The notes: generated by a model not told the origin, from the sequence alone. Counted from the stretch's first letter, positions 7,318 to 16,698 are shown. The stretch: 64,000 nt of DNA from Flavobacterium sp. SM15 (GCF_022012335.1 NZ_JAKLTO010000005.1:124001-188000), one strand, 5' to 3'. Made by a program: numbers and translations.

Positions 7318-8076
7318 TTAAACACCACCATCAACTTTTACTATGGATAACGGATTAAAAGCTCCATTTTTTAGGGAATACATTTGTCCGTTAACCTCCT
7401 GGTAGAACTCTATACCTAAAGCCAGAAAAAGTGGTTTGGTAGCGTTGGCTGTGATGGTATTAGTTTGACTAATAGCAGTTGTTGCTATTGCATTCCAAGG
7501 AAGAATTGCAGTTTCTGATGTTGCTACAACATAGGTTTCGTTTTCAAAATCTACTTCAGCGCCACCAGAAATAATTTTAAAATGAGTGGTTCCACTTGGA
7601 GCAACTACCATATTGGTCGGGATAAATGGGGCAATATCTACTTTAATTGCACCGGTGACTCGGTCTATAGTAGGTACAAAAGGAGCAAATAGGGTAGTCC
7701 CTAGTTTTCCGCGAATATTAAACTCAAAGCCAGCTAGTAATTCCGCTTCGCCATCGATGACATTGCGTAGCCCTCTTGGGCTGGTTAAATCAGCCTGAAT
7801 AACTTTCATCATGCTTTGGGTTAAACGGCTCACCATTCTGCTGTCTGCTGAGTTTATCAGTAGCGGGCGTAATGCTGTTCTTAGAATTTTACCTGATTTT
7901 CCTGCTCTTCCAAATTCCGAACCGTTTTCGCGGGTTCTCTGAAAAGCTGGATCACTTGCAATTCGTTTGGCATCAATGCCTCCTTTTTCACGAACTAAAT
8001 ATCCGTCACCTGATTTGTAAAAAGTAACATCGCCAATGGTACCTTTAATTTTAAATATGCCTTTCTGTCTGGCCAT
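7318..8076 (-). CDS. Conserved Bacteroidota protein of unknown function (252 aa)
   Basis: This 252-residue protein has no signal peptide. It opens with ARQKGIFKIKGTIGDVTFYK, a signature I recognise from a Bacteroidota family that occurs in accessory regions. The N-terminal 110 residues are basic (many R/K, GRAGKSGKILRTALRPLL). The remainder is beta-rich with repeated F/T-rich strands, like a structural or assembly protein. It is the first gene of a minus-strand operon with two small membrane proteins. A phage-like or particle-like structural role is possible from composition only. The 259-base region upstream (8077-8335) holds no other gene. Confidence 0.7.
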   Translation of the reverse strand: MARQKGIFKIKGTIGDVTFYKSGDGYLVREKGGIDAKRIASDPAFQRTRENGSEFGRAGKSGKILRTALRPLLINSADSRMVSRLTQSMMKVIQADLTSPRGLRNVIDGEAELLAGFEFNIRGKLGTTLFAPFVPTIDRVTGAIKVDIAPFIPTNMVVAPSGTTHFKIISGGAEVDFENETYVVATSETAILPWNAIATTAISQTNTITANATKPLFLALGIEFYQEVNGQMYSLKNGAFNPLSIVKVDGGV

Positions 8077-8223
8077 AATTTTCTTTTTAAATTAATAATT
8101 CATTTTACTGGTCAATCATAATTCTGTTGCAACATTTCCTGATTGAATCGAGAGCAAATTTTAGAATTATATAAAAGAGTTTGAAGTGTTATTGTTCCAT
8201 AAGACAGTTACAAATCCAAATGA

Positions 8224-8241
8224 CATTTTTGGTCAAAAATG
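8224..8241. repeat. Inverted repeat in divergent intergenic region
   Basis: CATTTTTG (8224-8231) and CAAAAATG (8234-8241) form a perfect 8-bp inverted repeat with a 2-bp spacer, extendable by GAC/GTC with one bulge. It sits between the start of the 252-residue gene (8076, minus) and the 65-residue gene (8336, plus), where an operator for either would be expected. No known binding protein is implied. Confidence 0.5.
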
Positions 8242-8335
8242 GTCACTTAAAAGCAATACTTAATTTGAGTAATTTCGTATATCAGTAGTAAATAGATAAA
8301 TAAAGCAAAAGGCATAGTTAAAGTATGGATAGTGT

Positions 8336-8533
8336 ATGAAGACAGCACCAAAAAGAATATGTATTTATCCAAAGGATGTTCAATGTATAACAGGTAAAAG
8401 TTACAGGCAGAGCGCTAGGCTATTACAAAAAATAAAAGAAGAGCTTAATAAGTCACAATCCAATTTGGTAAGTGTTGAAGAGTTTTGCCACTTTACAGGC
8501 CTTAAACAGCAAATAGTTGAAGAGTTCTTATAA
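8336..8533 (+). CDS. 65-residue HTH-like protein
   Basis: This small, basic, soluble protein begins MKTAPKRICIYPKDVQCITG and continues with helices RQSARLLQKIKEELNK and VSVEEFCHFTGLKQQIVEEF. This pattern (a peptide reading YPKDV..ITGKS and a second VxxEEFCxFTGL block) is common in Bacteroidota as a small stand-alone protein in accessory DNA. It resembles a short MerR/excisionase-like helix-turn-helix, but DNA binding is inferred from shape only. Its start follows a clear gap, and no other gene shares its transcript. Confidence 0.7.
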   Translation: MKTAPKRICIYPKDVQCITGKSYRQSARLLQKIKEELNKSQSNLVSVEEFCHFTGLKQQIVEEFL

Positions 8534-8605
8534 CAGATTGTAAAAAGTACTAACAGTGAGTATTCTATTAAGATAAAGAATGACGTTTGTAGTAGAGTAG
8601 ATATT

Positions 8606-8674
8606 AAAAAAGAAAAAGCCGAGGTGGAGCCCCCGACTTTTAAGGTGAACGTGTAACCACATTGCTGTGCGTTC
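8606..8674 (-). ncRNA. Candidate small RNA with promoter and terminator
   Basis: On the minus strand a -7 element TACATTTG (plus 8680-8687) precedes a predicted start near 8674. The RNA would begin with a hairpin: CGTTC/GAACG (8670-8674 with 8647-8651), continued by TGTG/CACA (8666-8669 with 8658-8661) around a six-base bulge. It ends in a GC-rich terminator-like hairpin (plus 8612-8641) followed by a U-rich tail in minus-strand sense (8606-8617). No reading frame fits. I see no good -33 element. It could instead be the 3' end of a longer minus-strand transcript. I do not recognise an Rfam family. Confidence 0.35.
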
Positions 8675-8756
8675 GGGTGCAAATGTAAATCAAATATTTT
8701 GATATAGCTTGCTTTTTTCTTTTTTTTTGAAATAAATTTTATCTGGGAGTGAAAAG

Positions 8757-8790
8757 AAAAAGCCCCTTTACCGAAATAAAGAGGCTTTTT
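8757..8790 (-). terminator. Terminator after the efflux operon
   Basis: AAAAAGCCCCTTTA and TAAAGAGGCTTTTT pair around a short loop (with one mismatch). There is a T-run in the minus-strand sense immediately after the outer-membrane factor gene that ends at 8816. Confidence 0.8.
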
Positions 8791-8815
8791 ACCAATCATT
8801 AATAACTAACTATAA

Positions 8816-10252
8816 TTATTTCCATCCGCCTCCTAAGGCTCTGTATATGTTAACCATGGCATTTAATTGCTGCATTTTGGTTTCCACTAAATCAAATTTA
8901 GATTCCAAGGCATCACGCTGCGTTAACAAAACTTCCATATAATCCGCACGGGCAGATCGGAACAAATCATTTGAAATACTTACAGAACTGTTCAAAGCCT
9001 CAACCTGTTGGTTTCTTAAAGTGTAGCTTTTTTCAAGATTACTGATTTTTGAAACCTGGTTGCTCACCTCAATATACGCTTTCAAAATAGTCTGCTCATA
9101 ATTGTAAGCTGCCTGAATTTGTTTCGCGTTGGCAGTATTATAGCTTGCTTTAATTGCATTTCTGTTGATTAAAGGCGCTACCAAATCACCGGCTAGCGAG
9201 TACAATAAAGACTTCGGTTTGAAAATATATTCCGGATTAAAAGCCTGATAACCAATTCCTGCAGTAATACCAATAGAAGGGTAGAAGCGTGCTTTGGCCA
9301 CTTTAATATCCAGTTTTGCAGCTGCCAATTCAAATTCCGCTTGTTTAATGTCCGGACGGTTGGTCAACAAATCTGAAGGTACACCTGCATGTACAACATT
9401 AGGTAAATTATCATTAAAGGAACCTGAATTACGCTCAACATGCTGTGGGAATCTTCCAACCAAGAAATTGATTCGATTTTCCGTTTCAACAATTTTTTGC
9501 TGAATATCAAATTGAAGACTTTTGGTTTTAAACACTTCGGCTTCAAATTTCTTAACCGCTAATTCAGTAACACGCGCTGCTTCTTTTTGTAACTTAACAA
9601 TCTCTAAAGCGTTACTTTGAATGGTAATGTTTTGATTTACAATATCTAATTGGTTGTCAAGCGCCAGTAATTCGTAGTAAGAATTAGCAATTTCTGAAAC
9701 CATATTGGTTACCATGAAGTTTTTTCCTTCAACCGAAGCCAAATAATGGTTCACCGCCGATTTTTTAGCGTTGCGAAGCTTCTTCCAAACATCCAGTTCC
9801 CAATTGGCAACAAGCCCTATATTGAAATCTTTTAGCGGTTCTGGCATTTCTTCCCCGGGTTTGATTTCGGTAGTAGCTTCCATGGCTCCAATGTTGGTGT
9901 AACGGGCTACTTTATCAACAGCCGCACCGGCTTTGGCACCAACAAAAGGTAAGTATTCTCCTTTACGGGCTTTGATCTCGTTTTTAGAAATTTCAATTTC
10001 CTGCATCGTGATGTTCAGCTCCTGATTGTTTTTAAGTGCTTCATCAATCAGCGCTTGCAAATTGGTATCCTTGAAATACGTTTTCCAGGAAATTTTCCCG
10101 GAATTTACCGTGTCCTGAACAGTGGTGTACTGTCCAGGAGTAGTGGTATTTGCATTTTTTTCAACCAAACCGGGTGTTTTACAGCTTGCAATACTTAACA
10201 GAATAAGCCCGCAAGCCATAACTTTATAATTCCAATTTTTAGTTGTTTTCAT
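8816..10252 (-). CDS. RND efflux outer-membrane factor (TolC/NodT family lipoprotein)
   Basis: This 478-residue outer-membrane channel forms the exit duct of a tripartite RND pump. The start is taken at ATG 10252, which gives a lipoprotein signal peptide with lipobox LSIASC. The longer in-frame start at 10300 would put 16 extra residues before it. The two OEP repeats are visible, with NodT-type motifs such as SDLLTNRPDIKQAEFELAAAK and coiled-coil stretches. It overlaps the end of the RND pump gene by 14 bp and closes the operon before a terminator at 8757-8790. Confidence 0.93.
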   Translation of the reverse strand: MKTTKNWNYKVMACGLILLSIASCKTPGLVEKNANTTTPGQYTTVQDTVNSGKISWKTYFKDTNLQALIDEALKNNQELNITMQEIEISKNEIKARKGEYLPFVGAKAGAAVDKVARYTNIGAMEATTEIKPGEEMPEPLKDFNIGLVANWELDVWKKLRNAKKSAVNHYLASVEGKNFMVTNMVSEIANSYYELLALDNQLDIVNQNITIQSNALEIVKLQKEAARVTELAVKKFEAEVFKTKSLQFDIQQKIVETENRINFLVGRFPQHVERNSGSFNDNLPNVVHAGVPSDLLTNRPDIKQAEFELAAAKLDIKVAKARFYPSIGITAGIGYQAFNPEYIFKPKSLLYSLAGDLVAPLINRNAIKASYNTANAKQIQAAYNYEQTILKAYIEVSNQVSKISNLEKSYTLRNQQVEALNSSVSISNDLFRSARADYMEVLLTQRDALESKFDLVETKMQQLNAMVNIYRALGGGWK

Positions 10253-13200
10253 TTTTATCGTCTGTTTCTTCTGTTTCATTTTGTGGTTTAAAAGCATCAA
10301 TCATGTGCACTAATTCATCAGATAATGAACTTTCATCTTCGTCTTTGATCAGTTTTCGTCCATCAGCAAGTGTTCCGAAAATGTAATACAATCCGGGAAC
10401 CACAATTACACCGAATATGGTTCCTAATAACATACCACCTAAGGCAGCACCTCCAATGGTACGGTTACCGATAGCACCGGCACCAGATGCGATAATTAAC
10501 GGAATTAGTCCCGCAATAAACGCGAAGGAAGTCATCAGAATCGGTCGGAAACGTACTTTTGCTCCTTCGATGGCAGCCTCCAGAATGGTCATTCCTTCAT
10601 TGTGCTTCTGTATGGCAAATTCCACAATAAGTACCGCATTTTTACCGAGTAGTCCGACAAGCATGATGAGCCCGATTTGTGCATAAATATTGTTTTCCAT
10701 GCCCATTAACTGAAGCAGGAAAAACGATCCGAAAATACCAGCCGGTAAAGAGAAAATAACCGATAACGGGATGATGAAACTTTCGTATTGCGCCGCTAAA
10801 ACCAAGTACACAAAGATTAATACGATTCCAAAAATGTATATTGATTCGTTTCCACGGTTCGACTCGTCATAAGAAAGACCTTCCCATGCAATATCGTAGC
10901 CTTTTGGTAAGGATACATCTGCTACTTCGCGAATGGCTTTAATCGCGTCGGCTGTAGTATATCCTTTTGCCGGAAGCCCCTGAATTGCTGATGAGTTGTA
11001 CATATTATAACGTGTAATCTCATTAGGTCCCTGCGATTTTTTAAGAGTCATAAAGGCAGAATACGGCACCATTTCCCCATGCTCGTTTTTCACAAACATG
11101 TTCAAAATGTCAGACGGTAATCTTCTGAATTTAGGATCGGACTGCACATACACTTTAAAGAAACGTCCAAACTTGATGAAACCTTGTTCGTACGTACTAC
11201 CAATCATAATATTCAGGTTTTCCATGGCTTTACCAATGGAAACTCCTTTTTGCATTGCTAAATCGTTATTGATCTCCAATTCATATTGCGGATAGTTCGC
11301 GGCGAAGAAGGTAAATAAACCGGTAAGTTCTTTACGTTTAGCCAAATCTGCCATGAATTTTTTGTTGATTTTGTCAAACTCATGGTAATCTGTTGTGGTG
11401 TTTTTATCCAATAAACGCATCGAGAAACCTCCTGAAGAACCGAATCCCGGAATGGCCGGCGGCTCAAAGTATTCTACAATGGCTCCTAATCCTTTGGATT
11501 TTTCTTCCAGCTCTTCCATGATTTCTTTTACGGTGTGCTTACGGTCAGACCAAGGTTTAAGGTTGATAAGACAGGTTCCGGCGTTCGATCCTCGACCTTC
11601 GGTCATAATTTCATAACCTGCTAATGAAGATACTGATTCCACTCCTTCAACTTGCTTACAGATTTTCTGAAGTTTCTGAGAAACCTGATTGGTTCTTTCT
11701 AAAGTTGATCCCGGAGGTGTTTGGATAATCGCGTAAATCGTACCCTGGTCTTCACTTGGGATAAATCCTGAAGGTAAGATCTGGTTTTCAAAGAAGATTC
11801 CGGCACAAAACGCTAACAAAATTCCAAAAGTTACCCATCGTCGGTTGGCAATGGCTCTTAATATAGTTACATACTTTCCAGTAAGTTTGTCAAATCCGCT
11901 GTTGAAACGGTCAAGTGCTTTGGTGAAAAGATTGCTTTTCTTTTCGTGTCCGTGGTGGTTTTTAAGCATGATGGCACACAATACCGGTGTAAGGGTAAGG
12001 GCAACAAGAGCGGAAATGACAATCGAACTGGCCATAGTAATAGAGAACTGACGGTAGAACGTCCCCACAGGACCAGACATGAAGGAGATAGGTAAGAATA
12101 CAGATACCATTACCGCTGTAATTGCGATAATCGCTCCACTGATTTCACCTAATACTTTTTTAACGGCTTTGTAAGGAGTAATGTGCGGGTCTTCCTCAAA
12201 CTTGGCATGGACGGCCTCGACGACGACAATCGCGTCATCCACCACAATACCAATAGCAAGTACAAGGGCAAAAAGGGTTACTAAGTTGATGGATAGTCCG
12301 AAGAACTGAATCACAAAGAACGCCCCAATTAGAGATACCGGTACGGCAATAATCGGTATCAAGGTCGAACGCCAATCTCCTAAGAAAATAAATACTACTA
12401 AAGCAACAAGGATGAACGCATCTCGTAAAGTATCAATTACCTGTTCAATCGAAGCATCAAGGAACTGCGAAACGTCGTAACTGATTTTATAATCCATGCC
12501 CGGAGGGAACGATTCTTTCATTTCTTCCAGTTTCGCTTTGATTTCTTCAATTACTTCACTCGCGTTACTTCCGTAGTTTTGTTTTAATACGATAGCGGCA
12601 GAAGGGCTTCCGTCTAGGTTGGAATAGATATCGAAGAACTCACTTCCCAATTCCACCTTTCCAATGTCTTTTAAACGGATGCTTTCTCCATCGGCATTGG
12701 CTCGGATGATAACGTTTTCATATTCTTTAGGCTCGCTGTAACGTCCTTTGTAAGTTAATACATATTCAAGCGATTGAGCGGAAATACCCGAACTTTGCCC
12801 GATACGACCCGGACGCCCGATGATACTCTGCTCGCCTAAGGCATTCATAACTTCATCAACGGAAATATTGTAAGAGCGCATACGGTCCGGGTTTAACCAA
12901 ACACGCATCGCATAAGTTCTACTTCCTAAAATCTGGGAACGAGCAACTCCTTTTAATCGGTTGATTTCAGGAATCATTTTTACGCTGGCATAATTGTACA
13001 GGAATTTTTCATCCATACCTTTATCCTTCGAGTAAAGATTCACATACATCAACATGGAGGGCTGAATAGGGGTAATAACAACCCCTTCACGCTGAACAAG
13101 CTCCGGCAAAAGCGGCATTACCTGATCGACCCTGGTTTTTACACGAACCACGGCCTGATTGGGATCGGTACCGGGTTCGAAAATGATTCTTAAGGTTGCT

Positions 13201-13460
13201 TCTCCGGCACTGGTGGCATCGGTAGCGATATAACGCATTCCTTCAACCCCGTTAATGGAGTTTTCTAAGGTGATTAAGGTAGATTTTACTAGTACATCGG
13301 CACTTGCCCCCGGATAAGCAATAAAGATATTTACCGTGGTTGGCGCGATTTGAGGGAACTGAGAGATAGGTAGCTGTTTGATGGCTAACGACCCCACAAA
13401 AAGTATTATGATTGAAATTACAATCGCAAATACGGGTCTGTGTATGAATTTGCTAAACAT
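10239..13460 (-). CDS. RND multidrug efflux pump, HAE1/AcrB family
   Basis: This 1073-residue inner-membrane pump is full length for the hydrophobe/amphiphile efflux-1 family. It has the N-terminal helix (FIHRPVFAIVISIIILFVGS), large periplasmic loops, and the proton-relay acidic pair in helix 4 (GIVVDDAIVVVE). The conserved lysine is in helix 10 (GLLGKNAVLIVEFA), with the usual PPAIPGFG segment in the second porter domain. It exports amphiphilic drugs, dyes or detergents using the proton gradient. It lies between the adaptor gene (13484-14566) and the outer-membrane factor in one minus-strand operon. The substrate cannot be read from sequence. Confidence 0.96.
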   Translation of the reverse strand: MFSKFIHRPVFAIVISIIILFVGSLAIKQLPISQFPQIAPTTVNIFIAYPGASADVLVKSTLITLENSINGVEGMRYIATDATSAGEATLRIIFEPGTDPNQAVVRVKTRVDQVMPLLPELVQREGVVITPIQPSMLMYVNLYSKDKGMDEKFLYNYASVKMIPEINRLKGVARSQILGSRTYAMRVWLNPDRMRSYNISVDEVMNALGEQSIIGRPGRIGQSSGISAQSLEYVLTYKGRYSEPKEYENVIIRANADGESIRLKDIGKVELGSEFFDIYSNLDGSPSAAIVLKQNYGSNASEVIEEIKAKLEEMKESFPPGMDYKISYDVSQFLDASIEQVIDTLRDAFILVALVVFIFLGDWRSTLIPIIAVPVSLIGAFFVIQFFGLSINLVTLFALVLAIGIVVDDAIVVVEAVHAKFEEDPHITPYKAVKKVLGEISGAIIAITAVMVSVFLPISFMSGPVGTFYRQFSITMASSIVISALVALTLTPVLCAIMLKNHHGHEKKSNLFTKALDRFNSGFDKLTGKYVTILRAIANRRWVTFGILLAFCAGIFFENQILPSGFIPSEDQGTIYAIIQTPPGSTLERTNQVSQKLQKICKQVEGVESVSSLAGYEIMTEGRGSNAGTCLINLKPWSDRKHTVKEIMEELEEKSKGLGAIVEYFEPPAIPGFGSSGGFSMRLLDKNTTTDYHEFDKINKKFMADLAKRKELTGLFTFFAANYPQYELEINNDLAMQKGVSIGKAMENLNIMIGSTYEQGFIKFGRFFKVYVQSDPKFRRLPSDILNMFVKNEHGEMVPYSAFMTLKKSQGPNEITRYNMYNSSAIQGLPAKGYTTADAIKAIREVADVSLPKGYDIAWEGLSYDESNRGNESIYIFGIVLIFVYLVLAAQYESFIIPLSVIFSLPAGIFGSFFLLQLMGMENNIYAQIGLIMLVGLLGKNAVLIVEFAIQKHNEGMTILEAAIEGAKVRFRPILMTSFAFIAGLIPLIIASGAGAIGNRTIGGAALGGMLLGTIFGVIVVPGLYYIFGTLADGRKLIKDEDESSLSDELVHMIDAFKPQNETEETDDKNENN

Positions 13461-13483
13461 TTTTCTCTTTTTAAGATTTGGGA

Positions 13484-14566
13484 TTATTCAGCATATAAGT
13501 CTAAATGAGACATTACAGATGATGGAGCCACTACTTTGTACTCAATTTTTTCATTTTCTTTAGCTAAACCTAATCCTTCCAAAAGAATTTTATCGCCTTC
13601 AGATAATCCTTTGCTGATGGCAAAAACGTGTGGTAATTCCGCAGCAATTGTGATCGCTCTAGAGTGGATTACATTGTTTTTATCCACCACATAAACGTAT
13701 TTTTTGTCAAGTACTTCGAAGGTAGATTTTTGAGGAATCAAAAGCGCGTGTTTCAACGGAATGGTAGATTGAACGCTTCCGGTTTCACCATGTCTTAATA
13801 AACCTTTCGGGTTAGGGAAAGTAGCTCTGAAGGAAATATTACCGGTTTCGTTGTTGAAATCGGCTTCAATGGTTTCTACAATTCCGGTATAATCAAATAG
13901 TTCGTTGTTGGCCATCAATAAGTTAACTTTAGATTTACCATTGTTAACTTTAGCTTTGTAATCTAGATATTCAGCCTCAGGAACATTGTAGTATACCCAC
14001 ATTTTGCTGTTGTCGGACAGATTGGTAAGTAAATCACCTTCTTCAAGTAAACTTCCCAAACGAACATGGAATTTGTCGATAATCCCATCAAATGGAGCAC
14101 GAATTTCCGTGAATTGTAAATGTACTTTGGTTAAAGCTAATTCCGCTTTGGCTTTGTCTAACTTCGCTTTAGCCATTGCAAGTTCGTTAGGAGAAACTAC
14201 ATTTTTGTCGGCTAATTTTTTTGTATTTTGATATTCAATCTGAACAAAGCCAACTTCGGCTTGAGCTTTCTGAACTTCCGCCTGATATAGGTTTGGCATA
14301 ATCTGGAACAACAATTGGCCTTTCTTTACAAATTGCCCTTCGTCTACATAAATCTTCTGTAAATAACCTCTTTCCTGAGCTCTTAACTCGATATGGTTGA
14401 TAGAATGGATCTGACACACATACGATTTGGTAATCAAGGTGTCTTTTTGTATCGGACTGGTAACCAGGAATTTATTTTTTTCTTCTTTTTTTTCTTTTTC
14501 AGAATTGCAGCTTGTGTTCAATAGCAGACCACACAAGCTAATAAGCATTAAAAGTCTTTTAGCCAT
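13484..14566 (-). CDS. RND efflux periplasmic adaptor lipoprotein
   Basis: This 360-residue membrane fusion protein of the AcrA/HlyD class has a lipoprotein signal (LLLNTSC, Cys20), a barrel-sandwich/lipoyl half (RAQERGYLQKIYVDEGQFVKK), an alpha-hairpin coiled coil (about residues 95-150) and the second lipoyl half (IRAPFDGIIDKFHVRLG). It bridges the pump and the outer-membrane channel. It is the first gene of the three-gene pump operon and precedes the RND gene by 23 bp. No TetR or MarR regulator is next to it. The 136-residue secreted protein gene lies upstream on the same strand (122 bp gap). Confidence 0.94.
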   Translation of the reverse strand: MAKRLLMLISLCGLLLNTSCNSEKEKKEEKNKFLVTSPIQKDTLITKSYVCQIHSINHIELRAQERGYLQKIYVDEGQFVKKGQLLFQIMPNLYQAEVQKAQAEVGFVQIEYQNTKKLADKNVVSPNELAMAKAKLDKAKAELALTKVHLQFTEIRAPFDGIIDKFHVRLGSLLEEGDLLTNLSDNSKMWVYYNVPEAEYLDYKAKVNNGKSKVNLLMANNELFDYTGIVETIEADFNNETGNISFRATFPNPKGLLRHGETGSVQSTIPLKHALLIPQKSTFEVLDKKYVYVVDKNNVIHSRAITIAAELPHVFAISKGLSEGDKILLEGLGLAKENEKIEYKVVAPSSVMSHLDLYAE

Positions 14567-14688
14567 GATAAATAATGGATTGATTGTAATTGGAAATAAA
14601 ATTAGGATGCGCCGCTTTATCTTCTTTAAAAGAAAAAAGTTTTGCCTAAAAAAGGTTTATAGCGCTAACTGTAAGAAAATCAGAAGAA

Positions 14689-15099
14689 TCAAATCCTGTA
14701 AACACAGAAGATGATGCAAAACGATCGGATGGTTGCTAAATATAAAAGATGCTTGCAGGGCGCTAAGCCATTTTGTATTTGCGTGGTAAGATTTCCGGAT
14801 GTGTAAGTAGGTAGGTAGTTTTCAAAGAAATTGAAATTACCTGATAAATGAAAAGCTTGCGAATCTTCGGTTTCATTTTCGCTTTCTGAAAGCTCGATCT
14901 TGTCTTTAAAGTCTTTTTGTGCAAAGAACGGTTGTTTAAGATCGGATGATTCGAATTCAAAAACCAACGAACTTGGATTTTGATACGAAGCTTCAGTAGA
15001 TGAAAAATGAGTGATAGCCTTATCGGAATTGGCAAATAATTGATTGCTAACCAATAAGGTGGTGAAAAGAAACAGGATATAAGTAAACAGTCTTTTCAT
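14689..15099 (-). CDS. Small secreted protein, unknown
   Basis: This 136-residue protein has a clear signal peptide (basic MKRLFTYI, hydrophobic core, cleavage near NQLFA-NS), a polar acidic middle and a short Cys-containing hydrophobic end. A -7 promoter element TACTTTTG in minus-strand sense (plus 15108-15115) lies only 8 bases before the ATG. Transcription would then start almost at the start codon, suggesting a nearly leaderless message or a chance match. It precedes the efflux adaptor gene on the same strand and might be co-transcribed with it. No homologue is recognised. Confidence 0.55.
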   Translation of the reverse strand: MKRLFTYILFLFTTLLVSNQLFANSDKAITHFSSTEASYQNPSSLVFEFESSDLKQPFFAQKDFKDKIELSESENETEDSQAFHLSGNFNFFENYLPTYTSGNLTTQIQNGLAPCKHLLYLATIRSFCIIFCVYRI

Positions 15100-15314
15100 A
15101 GAATGCGCAAAAGTAGTTAAACTTTTTTGTTAAATGAAGCTAGTGGCGATAAATTGTTGTTAAAATAATTAGATGGTGATAAATGATCGTGTTCTTTTTT
15201 TGTTTACTTTTAAAAAAATGCCTTCATCTGTATCTCAAAAAAATAAATTACTACCAAGTTTTTAGATTCTAAATGCTATTTGGAATTTTAGATTTAAAAA
15301 ATGCAAATTATTTA

Positions 15315-15344
15315 TTGATAGAAAAACAGAAATAGTTACTTTTG
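15315..15344 (+). promoter_or_regulatory. Bacteroidota-type promoter of the oxoamine synthase gene
   Basis: TTG at 15315-15317 and TACTTTTG at 15337-15344 are separated by 19 bases, matching the Bacteroidota -33/-7 pattern. The predicted transcript start near 15351 decides the start codon: the TTG at 15342 would lie before the message begins, so the ATG at 15381 is used. Confidence 0.75.
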
Positions 15345-15380
15345 GAGCGATTAAAAATCAGACTTATACACATTCGAATT

Positions 15381-16646
15381 ATGGTTAAAGATTTATTTGA
15401 AAGAATACAAAACAATAAAGGTCCTTTAGGGAAATGGGCTTCACAGGCAGAAGGTTACTATGTGTTTCCGAAATTGGAAGGAGAGTTAGGACCGAGAATG
15501 CAATTCCACGGAAGAGAAATTTTAAACTGGTCGATTAATGATTATTTAGGATTGGCTAATCATCCGGAAGTTCGTAAAGTAGATGCTCAGGCAGCTGCGC
15601 AATACGGAGCAGCTTACCCGATGGGAGCACGTATGATGTCTGGTCACACAACCTTACACGAGCAATTACAAGATGAATTGGCGTCTTTCGTTGGGAAAGA
15701 AGCGGCTTATTTGCTAAACTTCGGTTACCAGGGAATGGTTTCTACCATTGATGCTTTAGTGACTAAAAACGACGTTATCGTTTATGATGTTGACGGACAC
15801 GGATGTATCATTGATGGAGTTCGTCTTCACATGGGAAAACGTTTTACTTACAAACATAATGATGTTGAGAGTTTAGAGAAGAACTTACAGCGTGCTACTA
15901 AAATGGCTACCGAGTTAGGCGGTGGTATTTTGGTAATTACTGAAGGGGTTTTCGGAATGCGAGGACAACAAGGTAAATTGAAAGAAATCGTTGAACTAAA
16001 GAAAAAATACAACTTCCGTTTGTTGGTAGACGATGCACACGGATTCGGAACCCTTGGTAAAACAGGAGCCGGAGCAGGTGAGGAGCAAGGTTGTCAGGAC
16101 GGAATCGATGTTTATTTTTCAACGTTTGCTAAATCAATGGCAAGTATCGGAGCATTCGTTGCCGGAGATAAAGACATCATTGATTACTTAAAATACAACT
16201 TGCGTTCACAAATGTTCGCAAAATCCTTACCGATGATTTTTACGGTGGGAGCCTTAAAGCGTTTAGAGATGTTGCGTACAATGCCGGAGTTGAAAGACAA
16301 ACTTTGGGAAAACGTAAATTATTTACAAAACGGTTTAAAATCTAAAGGATTCAACATTGGAGATACGAACACATGTGTGACTCCAGTGTATTTAGAAGGT
16401 TCTATTCCGGAAGCAATGGTTATGGTGAACGATTTACGTGAGAACTACAACATCTTCTTGTCAATCGTTGTGTATCCGGTAATCCCGAAAGGAATCATCT
16501 TATTGCGTATGATCCCGACAGCTTCACACACAATTGCTGATATTGATGAAACATTGTCTGCATTTGAAGCAATCCGTGAAAAATTAAGTAATGGAACGTA
16601 TAAAGCAATTGCTGAGAAAACTACGGTAGACGTTTCTGCTGAGTAA
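15381..16646 (+). CDS. Serine palmitoyltransferase/cysteate acyltransferase-like PLP enzyme
   Basis: This 421-residue cytosolic alpha-oxoamine synthase carries DVDGH (ring-stacking H140), VDDAHGFG (217-224) and the PLP lysine K251 in FAKSMA. Length and sequence fit the Bacteroidota SPT group. In Flavobacterium and relatives, enzymes of this group start sphingolipid synthesis (serine plus acyl thioester) or sulfonolipid/capnine synthesis (cysteate plus acyl thioester); the latter was shown to support gliding in F. johnsoniae. Which amino acid is used cannot be decided here. It has its own promoter and a terminator at 16665-16698, so it is monocistronic and convergent with the GNAT gene. Confidence 0.85.
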   Translation: MVKDLFERIQNNKGPLGKWASQAEGYYVFPKLEGELGPRMQFHGREILNWSINDYLGLANHPEVRKVDAQAAAQYGAAYPMGARMMSGHTTLHEQLQDELASFVGKEAAYLLNFGYQGMVSTIDALVTKNDVIVYDVDGHGCIIDGVRLHMGKRFTYKHNDVESLEKNLQRATKMATELGGGILVITEGVFGMRGQQGKLKEIVELKKKYNFRLLVDDAHGFGTLGKTGAGAGEEQGCQDGIDVYFSTFAKSMASIGAFVAGDKDIIDYLKYNLRSQMFAKSLPMIFTVGALKRLEMLRTMPELKDKLWENVNYLQNGLKSKGFNIGDTNTCVTPVYLEGSIPEAMVMVNDLRENYNIFLSIVVYPVIPKGIILLRMIPTASHTIADIDETLSAFEAIREKLSNGTYKAIAEKTTVDVSAE

Positions 16647-16664
16647 TTTCAACAAGCAAATCAT

Positions 16665-16698
16665 AAAAAAAACCGAAGAGCAATCTTCGGTTTTTTTT
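16665..16698. terminator. Bidirectional terminator
   Basis: AACCGAAGA and TCTTCGGTT pair around a four-base loop, with A-run and T-run flanks on the two sides. It serves the convergent oxoamine synthase gene and the GNAT gene ending at 16697. Confidence 0.92.

Noticed and set aside
8401..8799. 132-codon minus-strand frame over the 65-residue gene and sRNA candidate
   Set aside because: It crosses a terminator-like hairpin and a real plus-strand gene; composition is not protein-like.
15342..15380. TTG-initiated N-terminal extension of the oxoamine synthase
   Set aside because: The -7 promoter element overlaps it, so it would precede the transcript start. The ATG at 15381 matches the family start.
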